From the NCBI RefSeq assembly GCF_032062175.1, contig NZ_DAMBQK010000007.1, positions 1-64,000 on the forward strand: DNA of 64,000 bases. The letters run 5' to 3'. Both the position numbers and the translations under genes were made by a program. Below, piece by piece: positions 24,294 through 32,133 of the stretch. The notes beneath the pieces are model-generated. The model did not search any database. It was given only the letters and a program-made list of their open reading frames with translations, and was not told the DNA's origin. Numbering within the stretch: position 1 is the first letter of the stretch; each line of letters opens with the position of its first letter. The stretch is from Atlantibacter sp032062175 (GTDB lineage Bacteria; Pseudomonadota; Gammaproteobacteria; Enterobacterales; Enterobacteriaceae).

Positions 24294-26840
24294 ATGAGCA
24301 AAGTCAAACTGGCTATAATCGGTAACGGGATGGTAGGCCATCGTTTTATTGAGGATCTTCTCGATAAAGCTGACGCCAGCCAGTTCGACATTACCGTATT
24401 TTGTGAAGAGCCACGTATCGCCTACGATCGTGTTCACCTCTCCTCTTACTTCTCTCACCATACTGCTGAAGAACTCTCTTTAGTGCGCGAAGGTTATTAT
24501 GAGAAGCACGGCGTGAATGTGCTGATGGGCGAACGCGCCATCACCATTAACCGCCAGGAAAAAGTGATCCACTCCAGCGCCGGGCGTACCGTCTATTACG
24601 ACAAACTGATCATGGCGACCGGTTCCTACCCGTGGATCCCGCCAATTAAAGGGTCTGAAACCCAGGACTGCTTCGTCTACCGCACCATTGAAGATCTTAA
24701 CGCCATCGAAGCCTGCGCCCGTCGCAGCAAACGCGGCGCAGTGGTCGGCGGTGGTCTGTTAGGCCTGGAAGCGGCTGGCGCGCTGAAAAACCTCGGCGTA
24801 GAAACCCACGTTATCGAATTCGCGCCGATGCTGATGGCTGAACAGCTCGATCAGATGGGCGGCGAGCAACTGCGTAAGAAAATCGAAAGCCTGGGCGTGA
24901 AAGTTCACACCAGCAAAAATACCCAGGAAATCGTGCAGACTGGCAAAAGCGCGCGTAAAACCATGCGCTTCGCCGACGGTAGCGACCTGGAAGTCGACTT
25001 CATCGTGTTCTCAACCGGTATTCGCCCGCGCGACAAACTGGCGACCCAGTGCGGTCTGGCCGTCGCGCAGCGCGGCGGTATTGTAATTAACGACAAATGC
25101 CAGACTTCTGACCCGGATATCTACGCCATCGGCGAATGTGCCAGCTGGCACAATCGCGTGTACGGCCTGGTAGCACCGGGCTACAAAATGGCTCAGGTGG
25201 CAGTTGACCATATCCTTGGCAACACCAACGCTTTTGAAGGTGCCGACCTCAGCGCCAAGCTGAAGTTGCTGGGCGTAGACGTGGGCGGCATCGGCGATGC
25301 TCATGGCCGTACCCCGAAATCCCGCAGCTATGTGTTCCTGGATGAGAGCAAAGAAACCTATAAACGCCTTATCGTCAGCGAAGACAACAAAACCCTGCTG
25401 GGCGCGGTGCTGGTGGGCGACACCAGCGATTACGGCAACCTGCTGCAACTGGTGCTGAACCAAATCGAACTGCCGGAAAACCCGGATGCATTGATCCTGC
25501 CAGCGCACGCCAGCCAGGGTAAACCGGCTATCGGCGTGGACAAACTGCCGGACAGCGCGCAAATCTGTTCCTGTTTCGACGTGACCAAAGGCATGCTGAT
25601 TTCCGCCATCAACAAAGGCTGCCACACCGTTGCGGCGTTGAAAGCGGAAACCAAAGCCGGGACCGGCTGCGGCGGCTGTATCCCGCTGGTGACTCAGGTG
25701 CTGAACGCCGAACTGGCGAAACAGGGTATCGAAGTCAGCCACAACCTGTGCGAGCACTTCGCGTTCTCCCGTCAGGAGCTGTATCACCTGATCCGCGTGG
25801 AAGGCATCAAAACCTTCGACGAACTGCTGGCGAAATACGGTAAAGGCTACGGCTGTGAAGTGTGTAAACCCACCGTGGGCTCGCTGCTGGCGTCCTGCTG
25901 GAACGAATACATCCTGAAACCGAAGCACACCCCGCTTCAGGACACCAACGACAACTTCCTGGCTAACATCCAGAAAGACGGCACCTACTCGGTGATCCCA
26001 CGCTCTGCTGGCGGGGAAATCACCCCGGAAGGGTTGATGGAAGTGGGCCGTATCGCCCGCGAATTTAACCTGTACACCAAAATCACCGGCTCTCAGCGTA
26101 TCGGCCTGTTCGGCGCGCAGAAAGACGACCTGCCGGAAATCTGGCGTCAACTGATTGAAGCGGGCTTCGAAACCGGCCATGCCTATGCCAAAGCGCTGCG
26201 TATGGCAAAAACCTGCGTGGGCAGCACCTGGTGCCGCTACGGCGTAGGCGACAGCGTCGGCTTCGGCGTCGAACTGGAAAATCGTTATAAAGGCATCCGC
26301 ACCCCGCACAAAATGAAGTTCGGCGTATCCGGCTGTACCCGTGAATGTGCCGAAGCGCAGGGTAAAGACGTAGGTATCATCGCCACCGAAAAAGGCTGGA
26401 ACCTGTACGTGTGCGGTAACGGCGGCATGAAACCGCGCCATGCGGATCTGCTGGCGGCGGACCTCGATCACGATACCCTGGTGCGTTATCTGGACCGCTT
26501 TATGATGTTCTACATCCGCACCGCTGACAAACTGACCCGCACCGCACCGTGGCTGGATAACATGGAAGGCGGCATCGACTACCTGAAGAGCGTAATCATC
26601 GACGACAAACTGGGCCTGAATGCCCAGCTTGAAGCCGAAATGGCCCGCCTGCGTGACGCCGTCGTCTGCGAGTGGACCGAGACGGTGAACGATCCGGATG
26701 CCCAGGTTCGCTTCCAGCACTTTATTAACAGCCCGCTTCGCGACCCGAATGTTCAGGTGGTTTCCGAGCGTCAACAACATCGTCCGGCTACGCCGTATGA
26801 ACGTATCCCGGTCACCTTTGTGGAGGAGGAAACCGTATGA
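24294..26840 (+). CDS. nirB: NADH-dependent nitrite reductase large subunit
   Basis: This 848-aa protein begins with an FAD/NADH pyridine nucleotide-disulfide oxidoreductase region (about residues 1-400; IIGNGMVGHRF, VVGGGLLGLEAAG). A BFD-like [2Fe-2S] region follows with CSCFD and GCGGCIP (about 425-460). The nitrite/sulfite reductase ferredoxin half and the siroheme/[4Fe-4S] domain come next, with cysteines in CVGSTWC and CTREC. It reduces nitrite to ammonia in the cytoplasm during anaerobic growth. A GAGG Shine-Dalgarno precedes the ATG. Confidence 0.98.
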   Translation: MSKVKLAIIGNGMVGHRFIEDLLDKADASQFDITVFCEEPRIAYDRVHLSSYFSHHTAEELSLVREGYYEKHGVNVLMGERAITINRQEKVIHSSAGRTVYYDKLIMATGSYPWIPPIKGSETQDCFVYRTIEDLNAIEACARRSKRGAVVGGGLLGLEAAGALKNLGVETHVIEFAPMLMAEQLDQMGGEQLRKKIESLGVKVHTSKNTQEIVQTGKSARKTMRFADGSDLEVDFIVFSTGIRPRDKLATQCGLAVAQRGGIVINDKCQTSDPDIYAIGECASWHNRVYGLVAPGYKMAQVAVDHILGNTNAFEGADLSAKLKLLGVDVGGIGDAHGRTPKSRSYVFLDESKETYKRLIVSEDNKTLLGAVLVGDTSDYGNLLQLVLNQIELPENPDALILPAHASQGKPAIGVDKLPDSAQICSCFDVTKGMLISAINKGCHTVAALKAETKAGTGCGGCIPLVTQVLNAELAKQGIEVSHNLCEHFAFSRQELYHLIRVEGIKTFDELLAKYGKGYGCEVCKPTVGSLLASCWNEYILKPKHTPLQDTNDNFLANIQKDGTYSVIPRSAGGEITPEGLMEVGRIAREFNLYTKITGSQRIGLFGAQKDDLPEIWRQLIEAGFETGHAYAKALRMAKTCVGSTWCRYGVGDSVGFGVELENRYKGIRTPHKMKFGVSGCTRECAEAQGKDVGIIATEKGWNLYVCGNGGMKPRHADLLAADLDHDTLVRYLDRFMMFYIRTADKLTRTAPWLDNMEGGIDYLKSVIIDDKLGLNAQLEAEMARLRDAVVCEWTETVNDPDAQVRFQHFINSPLRDPNVQVVSERQQHRPATPYERIPVTFVEEETV

Positions 26841-27163
26841 GCCAGTGGATGACTATCTGCCCGATCGACAAGATCCTGCCCGCAACCGGCGTGTGCGCCC
26901 TGCTGAACGACCAGCAGGTTGCGATCTTCCGCCCTCACCAGTCTGACGAGGTGTACGCCATCAGCAATATCGACCCGTTCTTCGAGGCCAGCGTGCTGTC
27001 GCGCGGTTTAATTGTCGAACACCAGGGCGAACTGTGGGTAGCCAGCCCGCTGAAGAAACAGCGCTTCCGCCTGCGCGATGGTTTGTGCATGGAGGATGAA
27101 AGCCACTCCATTGCCCATTACGAAGCCCGCGTAAAAGACGGGCAGGTGCAGCTCAAAGCGTAA
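26837..27163 (+). CDS. nirD: Nitrite reductase small subunit
   Basis: This 108-aa Rieske-fold protein lacks the usual CxH...CxxH cluster ligands, which is normal for the NirD family. It is an essential subunit of cytoplasmic NADH-nitrite reductase. The ATG overlaps the nirB stop (ATGA), so it is coupled. A strong terminator follows 7 nt after its stop. Confidence 0.97.
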   Translation: MSQWMTICPIDKILPATGVCALLNDQQVAIFRPHQSDEVYAISNIDPFFEASVLSRGLIVEHQGELWVASPLKKQRFRLRDGLCMEDESHSIAHYEARVKDGQVQLKA

Positions 27164-27170
27164 TGCCCCT

Positions 27171-27197
27171 GGGCGAGGTTCCTCCTCGCCCTTTTTT
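27171..27197 (+). terminator. Intrinsic terminator between nirD and nirC
   Basis: GGGCGAGG/CCTCGCCC forms an 8-bp GC-rich stem with a 5-nt loop, followed directly by six T residues and further T-rich sequence. It starts 7 nt after the nirD stop. nirC and cysG must therefore be reached by read-through or use a promoter in 27198-27353. Confidence 0.85.
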
Positions 27198-27353
27198 AAT
27201 TTTTCCGTCCCCGGCCTCTTTGCACGCAAAGATGTGCAGTAAACCGTGGGCGTTTTGCGTGAGGCATCGCGATAAAAACAGACCGGAAATCATTCCGGCC
27301 GCGAAAGCCAGCGCAGCCAAATTTATTATTTTCAAACTATTAGGATAACCAAC

Positions 27354-28163
27354 ATGTTTACAGACACCATTAATAAGTGCGCAGCCAATGCGGCGCGTAT
27401 CGCCCGGCTCTCTTCCGGTAATCCGCTAGGGTTTTGGGTCAGCTCCGCTATGGCGGGTGCCTATGTCGGGCTGGGGATTATTTTGATTTTCACCCTCGGC
27501 AACCTGCTCGACCCGTCAGTGCGTCCGCTGGTGATGGGCGCGACCTTCGGCATCGCGTTAACCCTGGTGATCATTGCCGGTTCCGAGCTGTTTACCGGTC
27601 ACACCATGTTCCTGACCTTTGGCGTTAAAGCGGGTACCATCAGCCACGGCCAGATGTGGGCGATCCTGCCGCAAACCTGGCTGGGCAACCTGGTGGGTTC
27701 GGTGTTTGTTGCGCTGCTGTACAGCTGGGGCGGCGGTAGCCTGCTGCCGGTAGACAGCAGCCTGGTGCATACCGTGGCGCTGGCCAAAACCTCTGCGCCA
27801 GCGATGGTGCTGTTCTTCAAAGGCGCGCTGTGTAACTGGCTGGTTTGCCTGGCGATCTGGATGGCAATCCGCACCGAAGGCGCAGCGAAATTCCTGGCGA
27901 TCTGGTGGTGCCTGCTGGCGTTTATCGCTTCCGGCTACGAACACTCCGTTGCCAACATGACGCTGTTTGCCCTCTCCTGGTTCGGTCACCACAGCGATGC
28001 CTACACGCTTTCCGGCATCGGTCATAACCTGTTGTGGGTAACCCTCGGCAATACCTTCTCCGGCGCTGTGTTTATGGGATTAGGTTACTGGTATGCTACG
28101 CCAAAAGCGGAGCGTCCGACTCCTGCACACATCGCAACCGTTGCGGCGAAAGCCAGCCACTAA
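27354..28163 (+). CDS. nirC: Nitrite channel NirC
   Basis: This 269-aa formate/nitrite transporter (FNT family) inner-membrane protein has six helices. Conserved regions include GAYVGLGIIL, AGSELFTGHTM and CNWLVCLAIWM. It exchanges nitrite across the membrane and supplies or relieves the NirBD enzyme. It lies 190 nt after nirD, beyond a strong terminator. The ATG has AGGA 10 nt upstream. Confidence 0.97.
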   Translation: MFTDTINKCAANAARIARLSSGNPLGFWVSSAMAGAYVGLGIILIFTLGNLLDPSVRPLVMGATFGIALTLVIIAGSELFTGHTMFLTFGVKAGTISHGQMWAILPQTWLGNLVGSVFVALLYSWGGGSLLPVDSSLVHTVALAKTSAPAMVLFFKGALCNWLVCLAIWMAIRTEGAAKFLAIWWCLLAFIASGYEHSVANMTLFALSWFGHHSDAYTLSGIGHNLLWVTLGNTFSGAVFMGLGYWYATPKAERPTPAHIATVAAKASH

Positions 28164-28174
28164 GAGGTCATGTC

Positions 28175-29539
28175 GTGGATCACCTGCCGATATTTTGTCA
28201 GTTAAAACAGCGCCCCTGCTTATTAGTCGGTGGCGGGGATGTAGCAGAACGCAAAGCGCGCCTGCTGATGGAGGCAGGAGCCCTGGTGACGGTGAACGCG
28301 CTGGCGTTCACCCCGCAGTTTCAGGTCTGGGGCGACGAAGGCGCATTAACGCTGGTTACGGGTCCGTTTGACGCCAGCCTGATGGACAATTGCTGGCTGG
28401 TGATTGCCGCTACGGATAACGACGCGGTGAACGCACAGGTCAGCGAGGCCGCCGAAGCGCGCCGCATCTTCTGCAACGTGGTGGATGCGCCGCAGCAGGC
28501 CAGCTTTATCATGCCGTCGATTATCGACCGCTCGCCGCTGATGGTGGCGGTCTCCTCCGGCGGCACCTCCCCGGTTCTGGCGCGCTTGCTGCGTGAGAAA
28601 CTCGAATCCCTGTTGCCCCAGCATCTCGGGCAAATCGCCCACTACGCCGGAAAGCTGCGCCGCCGCGTGAAGAACACTTTCGGCAGCATGAGCGAGCGCC
28701 GTCGCTTCTGGGAAAAGCTGTTTGTGAATGACCGCCTGGCGCAGTCGCTCGCTAATCAGGATGAGCAGAACGTCGCGGCCCTCACCGAAACCCTGTTCAC
28801 TGAACCGCTGGATAACCGTGGTGAAGTGGTGCTGGTGGGAGCCGGTCCGGGCGATCCGGGCCTGCTGACGCTGAAAGGCCTGCAACAAATCCAGCAGGCG
28901 GATATTGTGGTCTATGACCGGCTGGTATCCGATGAGATCATGAATCTGGTGCGCCGCGACGCCGATCGGGTGTTTGTCGGCAAGCGCGCCGGTTACCACT
29001 GCGTACCCCAGGAAGAGATTAACCAAATCCTGCTGCGCGAAGCCCAGCGCGGAAAACGCGTGGTGCGGCTGAAAGGCGGCGACCCGTTCATTTTCGGGCG
29101 CGGCGGCGAGGAGCTGGAAACGCTGATCGGTGCCGGTATCCCGTTCTCCGTAGTGCCCGGCATTACCGCCGCGTCCGGCTGTTCCGCCTATGCAGGTATC
29201 CCGCTCACCCACCGCGATTATGCCCAGAGCGTAAGGTTAATCACCGGCCACCTGAAAAGCGGCGGCGAGTTTGACTGGCACAACCTGGCAGCAGAAAAAC
29301 AGACGCTGGTGTTCTATATGGGCCTCAACCAGGCGGCAACCATCCAACAAAAACTGCTTGAGCACGGTATGGATGCCGATATGCCGGTGGCGCTGGTGGA
29401 AAATGGCACCAGCGTTAAACAACGGGTGGTCAACGGTACGCTGACGCAGCTCGGCGAGCTGGCGCAGCAGGTCGAAAGCCCGAGCCTGATTTTTGTAGGC
29501 CGGGTAGTGGCGCTGCGCGATAAATTACGTTGGTTTTAA
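28175..29539 (+). CDS. cysG: Siroheme synthase CysG
   Basis: This 454-aa protein starts at GTG, reading (V/M)DHLPIFCQL, 11 nt after nirC with AGAGGT upstream. The N-terminal part (1-215) is the precorrin-2 dehydrogenase/ferrochelatase with the NAD motif LLVGGGDVAERKA. The C-terminal part is the uroporphyrinogen III methyltransferase (VVLVGAGPGDPGLLTLKG, RLKGGDPFIFGRGGEE). It makes siroheme for NirB and sulfite reductase. Upstream in-frame ATG starts lie inside nirC and were rejected. Confidence 0.97.
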   Translation: MDHLPIFCQLKQRPCLLVGGGDVAERKARLLMEAGALVTVNALAFTPQFQVWGDEGALTLVTGPFDASLMDNCWLVIAATDNDAVNAQVSEAAEARRIFCNVVDAPQQASFIMPSIIDRSPLMVAVSSGGTSPVLARLLREKLESLLPQHLGQIAHYAGKLRRRVKNTFGSMSERRRFWEKLFVNDRLAQSLANQDEQNVAALTETLFTEPLDNRGEVVLVGAGPGDPGLLTLKGLQQIQQADIVVYDRLVSDEIMNLVRRDADRVFVGKRAGYHCVPQEEINQILLREAQRGKRVVRLKGGDPFIFGRGGEELETLIGAGIPFSVVPGITAASGCSAYAGIPLTHRDYAQSVRLITGHLKSGGEFDWHNLAAEKQTLVFYMGLNQAATIQQKLLEHGMDADMPVALVENGTSVKQRVVNGTLTQLGELAQQVESPSLIFVGRVVALRDKLRWF

Positions 29540-29664
29540 ACTTGCTCGGGCAGGCCGCAGATCCTGCCCGGCGCTTTTCCTCTGCTTGTGTATCGAACAA
29601 CCGAACGTTATGGCACCCGGGTGCCACCGCAAAACATGAAAAGAAAAAAGCCGGCATTGCGGGC

Positions 29665-30093
29665 TTAGTTCTTTTTCAACTTCTTTTTCTTCCATCTGGT
29701 GGCTAACCACTCAAACTCCTGATAAGTGATTTCGGAGTTTATCTTTTCCCTGATAGCACGTATCAGCGGTTCAGCAATATCCCATGTTTCGATTACCGTC
29801 GTATAAGATGTTCTCTTTATCATTTCTTCGTTGTAAATACCCTGCCGGATACTGACTGCGACGCGCTCGTAAAAGTTAAGTATGTACTGGAATTTGCGCC
29901 GTTCATCCAATTCTTGATCGGTAATAGCTGTGCCAGGAGTGGGTAAGACGTAGGAGCGGAATGATTTGCCTGACTGATGAGCTTTCTTCAGGATATGAAG
30001 CGATTCAACGTAATCCTTATCTTTTCGGCTTTCAAAAAGAAAAACTGCGGTTTGTGTTTTCTTAGCCGTTCGTACGTTGTAGATGAGTGTCAC
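29665..30093 (-). CDS. DUF4760-like protein, N-terminus uncertain
   Basis: From the GTG at 30093 this gives 142 aa, with a soluble helical part containing FLFESRKDKDYVESL and NFYERVAVSIRQG and a basic tail WKKKKLKKN. It resembles DUF4760 proteins, whose function is unknown. The frame stays open upstream to about 30229 and encodes a clear membrane segment (IISNIIVLIGVSVAVVTLIY) directly before the GTG. No ATG, GTG or TTG precedes that segment; CTG at 30159 is the best candidate (164 aa). An ATG pair in the +1 frame (30172-30179) could also feed it after a one-base shift. It sits where E. coli has yhfL and looks acquired. Confidence 0.6.
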   Translation of the reverse strand: MTLIYNVRTAKKTQTAVFLFESRKDKDYVESLHILKKAHQSGKSFRSYVLPTPGTAITDQELDERRKFQYILNFYERVAVSIRQGIYNEEMIKRTSYTTVIETWDIAEPLIRAIREKINSEITYQEFEWLATRWKKKKLKKN

Positions 30094-30179
30094 AACAGCG
30101 ACGCTAACGCCGATAAGAACAATGATGTTGCTGATGATCTGAATTGTTATAGGGTCCAGTAATATACATTTCTTCCATG

Positions 30180-30202
30180 AAAAAAGGCGGGAAATACCCG
30201 CC
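30180..30202 (-). terminator. Intrinsic terminator downstream of the 11-codon ORF
   Basis: On the minus strand, GGCGGG-TATTT-CCCGCC (30186-30202) is followed by six T residues (30180-30185). It is a textbook terminator placed 20 nt after the micro-ORF stop and just before the DUF4760-like gene. Confidence 0.85.
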
Positions 30203-30221
30203 CCGTAGAGGTTAACCTGAT

Positions 30222-30257
30222 TTAGAAACCATCAAATTCATCAAACAGCTTTTTCAT
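30222..30257 (-). CDS. 11-codon micro-ORF with perfect Shine-Dalgarno
   Basis: ATG at 30257 begins MKKLFDEFDGF, then TAA. AAGGAGGT lies 3-4 nt upstream of the ATG, a near-perfect ribosome-binding site unlike anything expected by chance in this AT-rich gap. The peptide has three Phe and three acidic residues and no membrane segment. It could be a micropeptide or a leader peptide controlling the terminator that follows. No family recognised. Confidence 0.4.
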   Translation of the reverse strand: MKKLFDEFDGF

Positions 30258-30774
30258 GTTACCTCCTTAAGGCATGTATCTAATCACGACTGATGCACTG
30301 TGACAGGTAATTCCCTCCTGGAGAATTACCTTTAGTAAGGCTACTTAAAAAAGATCAATCATGCAAAGTGAACGTGGACGAACTCAGATTAACTACCATA
30401 GTTAGAGCGGCTTAGCGGGTACAGGAACCATTTTAATCAGAACGCATCGACATTCCTGTTGATGCGTTTCCCATAACAGCTTAGGTAAATGGATAAACTT
30501 ACTTTGCCTGGCAGACTTTGAATTATTTCATCTCTTTTAATTTCATAGAGTTAAACAAAAAACAGTTAACACCTCGCTCACAAATGGCGATTTTGTGATC
30601 TACTTCGCCAATACAATTCATCATATGTTGTTATATTCATTATGCGTCATCTCATAATGAAAAGCAGCAAAGCGATACCCCACGATCTCCACTCCAGATC
30701 GTGCGGCGACCTGCTGCCTTCATTCAGGCGCACTGAACCCTACAACTCCATTTGATAATTAAAAAGGTAACGAT
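30258..30774 (+). promoter_or_regulatory. frlA upstream region
   Basis: This is a 517-nt AT-rich gap holding the control of frlA to the right and of the minus-strand micro-ORF to the left. It contains the 5' hairpin (30306-30330), a CRP-like site TGTGA-N6-TCGCC (30594-30609; good left arm, poor right arm), and a perfect 8-bp inverted repeat (30681-30703) about 70 nt before the frlA ATG. I saw no protein-coding ORF on the plus strand. A convincing frl -35/-10 pair was not found. Confidence 0.45.
30681..30703 (+). other. Perfect inverted repeat in the frlA leader
   Basis: CACGATCT and AGATCGTG are separated by 7 nt. GCAGC (30664-30668) and GCTGC (30713-30717) could extend it as an outer stem. 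It may be an mRNA leader structure or an operator for FrlR. Confidence 0.5.
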
Positions 30775-32112
30775 ATGGAAGGCCAGGAACTCCAACGCAA
30801 GCTCGGCTTTTGGGCCGTGCTGGCCATTTCCGTCGGAACGACCGTCGGTTCCGGTATTTTCGTTTCGGTTGGTGAAGTAGCAAAAGCGGCAGGCTCTCCG
30901 TGGCTCACGGTGCTTGCTTTCGTGATTGGCGGGCTGATTGTGATCCCGCAGATGTGCGTTTACGCGGAGCTGTCTACCGCGTATCCCGAAAACGGCGCGG
31001 ATTATGTGTATCTGAAAAACGCCGGTAGCCGTCCGCTGGCGTTTCTTTCCGGCTGGGCCAGCTTCTGGGCCAACGACGCGCCGTCTCTCTCGATTATGGC
31101 GCTGGCGATTGTCAGTAATCTGGCCTTCCTGGTGCCGATCGATCCGTTTGCCGGGAAGTTCGTCGCCACCGGTCTGATTCTGGTATTTATGCTGCTACAC
31201 CTGCGTTCGGTTGAAGGCGGCGCAACCTTCCAGACGCTGATCACCATCGCCAAAATCATTCCGTTTGCCATTGTGATTGGCATCGGCGTGTTCTGGCTAA
31301 AAGGCGATAACTTTAGCGCGCCGCCGACCGCCACCACCAGCGCGGCGGCAGGGATTATGGCGCTGTTGGCCGGGATCTCCGCCACCAGTTGGTCCTACAC
31401 CGGTATGGCATCGATTTGCTATATGACCGGCGAAATCAAAAACCCCGGCAAAACTATGCCGCGGGCGCTGATCGGTTCCTGTTTACTGGTGTTGGTACTC
31501 TATTCGCTGCTGGCGCTGGTGATCACCGGGCTGATGCCGTTCGACAAGCTCGCCGCCTCGGGAACGCCCATTTCCGACGCGCTTACCTACATTCCGGCGC
31601 TCGGCAGTGTGGCGGGCATCTTTGTCGCCATCACCGCCATCATCGTGATCCTCGGCTCGCTCTCCAGTTGCGTGATGTACCAGCCGCGCCTCGAGTACGC
31701 GATGGCGAAAGATAACCTGTTTTTCAAAAGCTTCGGGCACGTTCATCCGAAATACAACACGCCGGATGTCTCCATCATCCTGCAATGCGCCCTCGGCATC
31801 TTCTTTATCTTCGTCTCTGACCTGACCAGCCTGTTGGGCTACTTCACGCTGGTGATGTGCTTCAAAAACACCCTGACCTTCGGCTCGATTATCTGGTGCC
31901 GCAAACGCGAGGACTACAAACCGCTGTGGCGCACCCCGGCATTCGGCCTGATGACCTTTGCCGCTATCGCCTCGAGCTTAATTCTTGTGGCCTCCACCTT
32001 CGTGTGGGCGCCAATCCCGGGGCTGGTCTGCGCCCTGATTGTTATCGCCACCGGTCTGCCCGCTTATGCCTTCTGGGAAAAGCGCAACCGCCGTCTGGCG
32101 CATATTTCTTAA
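30775..32112 (+). CDS. frlA: Fructoselysine/psicoselysine transporter FrlA
   Basis: This 445-aa APC-superfamily permease has about 12 membrane helices. The TM1 substrate motif is SVGTTVGSGIFVSVGE, and YAELSTAYPENGADYVYLK follows TM2. It imports Amadori products such as fructoselysine. It is the first gene of frlABCD, with frlB 21 nt downstream. The start ATG has AAAAAGG about 8 nt upstream. Confidence 0.95.
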   Translation: MEGQELQRKLGFWAVLAISVGTTVGSGIFVSVGEVAKAAGSPWLTVLAFVIGGLIVIPQMCVYAELSTAYPENGADYVYLKNAGSRPLAFLSGWASFWANDAPSLSIMALAIVSNLAFLVPIDPFAGKFVATGLILVFMLLHLRSVEGGATFQTLITIAKIIPFAIVIGIGVFWLKGDNFSAPPTATTSAAAGIMALLAGISATSWSYTGMASICYMTGEIKNPGKTMPRALIGSCLLVLVLYSLLALVITGLMPFDKLAASGTPISDALTYIPALGSVAGIFVAITAIIVILGSLSSCVMYQPRLEYAMAKDNLFFKSFGHVHPKYNTPDVSIILQCALGIFFIFVSDLTSLLGYFTLVMCFKNTLTFGSIIWCRKREDYKPLWRTPAFGLMTFAAIASSLILVASTFVWAPIPGLVCALIVIATGLPAYAFWEKRNRRLAHIS

Positions 32113-32133
32113 CCCTGTCTGGAGAGTTGTTGC

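Larger units (their letters stand above)
30180..30331 (-). ncRNA. Possible small RNA or leader transcript (about 150 nt)
   Basis: The minus strand has TTGCAT (30361-30366), a 17-nt spacer, then TAGCCT (30338-30343), a weak sigma-70-like pair that would start transcription near 30331. The transcript would open with an 8-bp hairpin GGTAATTC/GAATTACC (30306-30330) whose loop carries AGGAGG. It would run through an 11-codon ORF and end at the terminator at 30180. All elements are seen; that they form one RNA is inferred. Confidence 0.35.

Noticed and set aside
25011..26780. 589-codon open frame antisense to nirB
   Set aside because: It is a mirror of the GC-biased nirB codons, with low-complexity Phe/Val/Gln-rich translation and no domain.
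27153..27335. Minus-strand 60-codon frame before nirC with a hydrophobic start
   Set aside because: It begins at TTG with no Shine-Dalgarno and runs back through the nirD-nirC terminator. The hydrophobic look comes from the nirC leader sequence.
27163..27348. Plus-strand 61-codon frame in the nirD-nirC spacer
   Set aside because: It contains the terminator hairpin, has no ribosome-binding site and no recognisable features.
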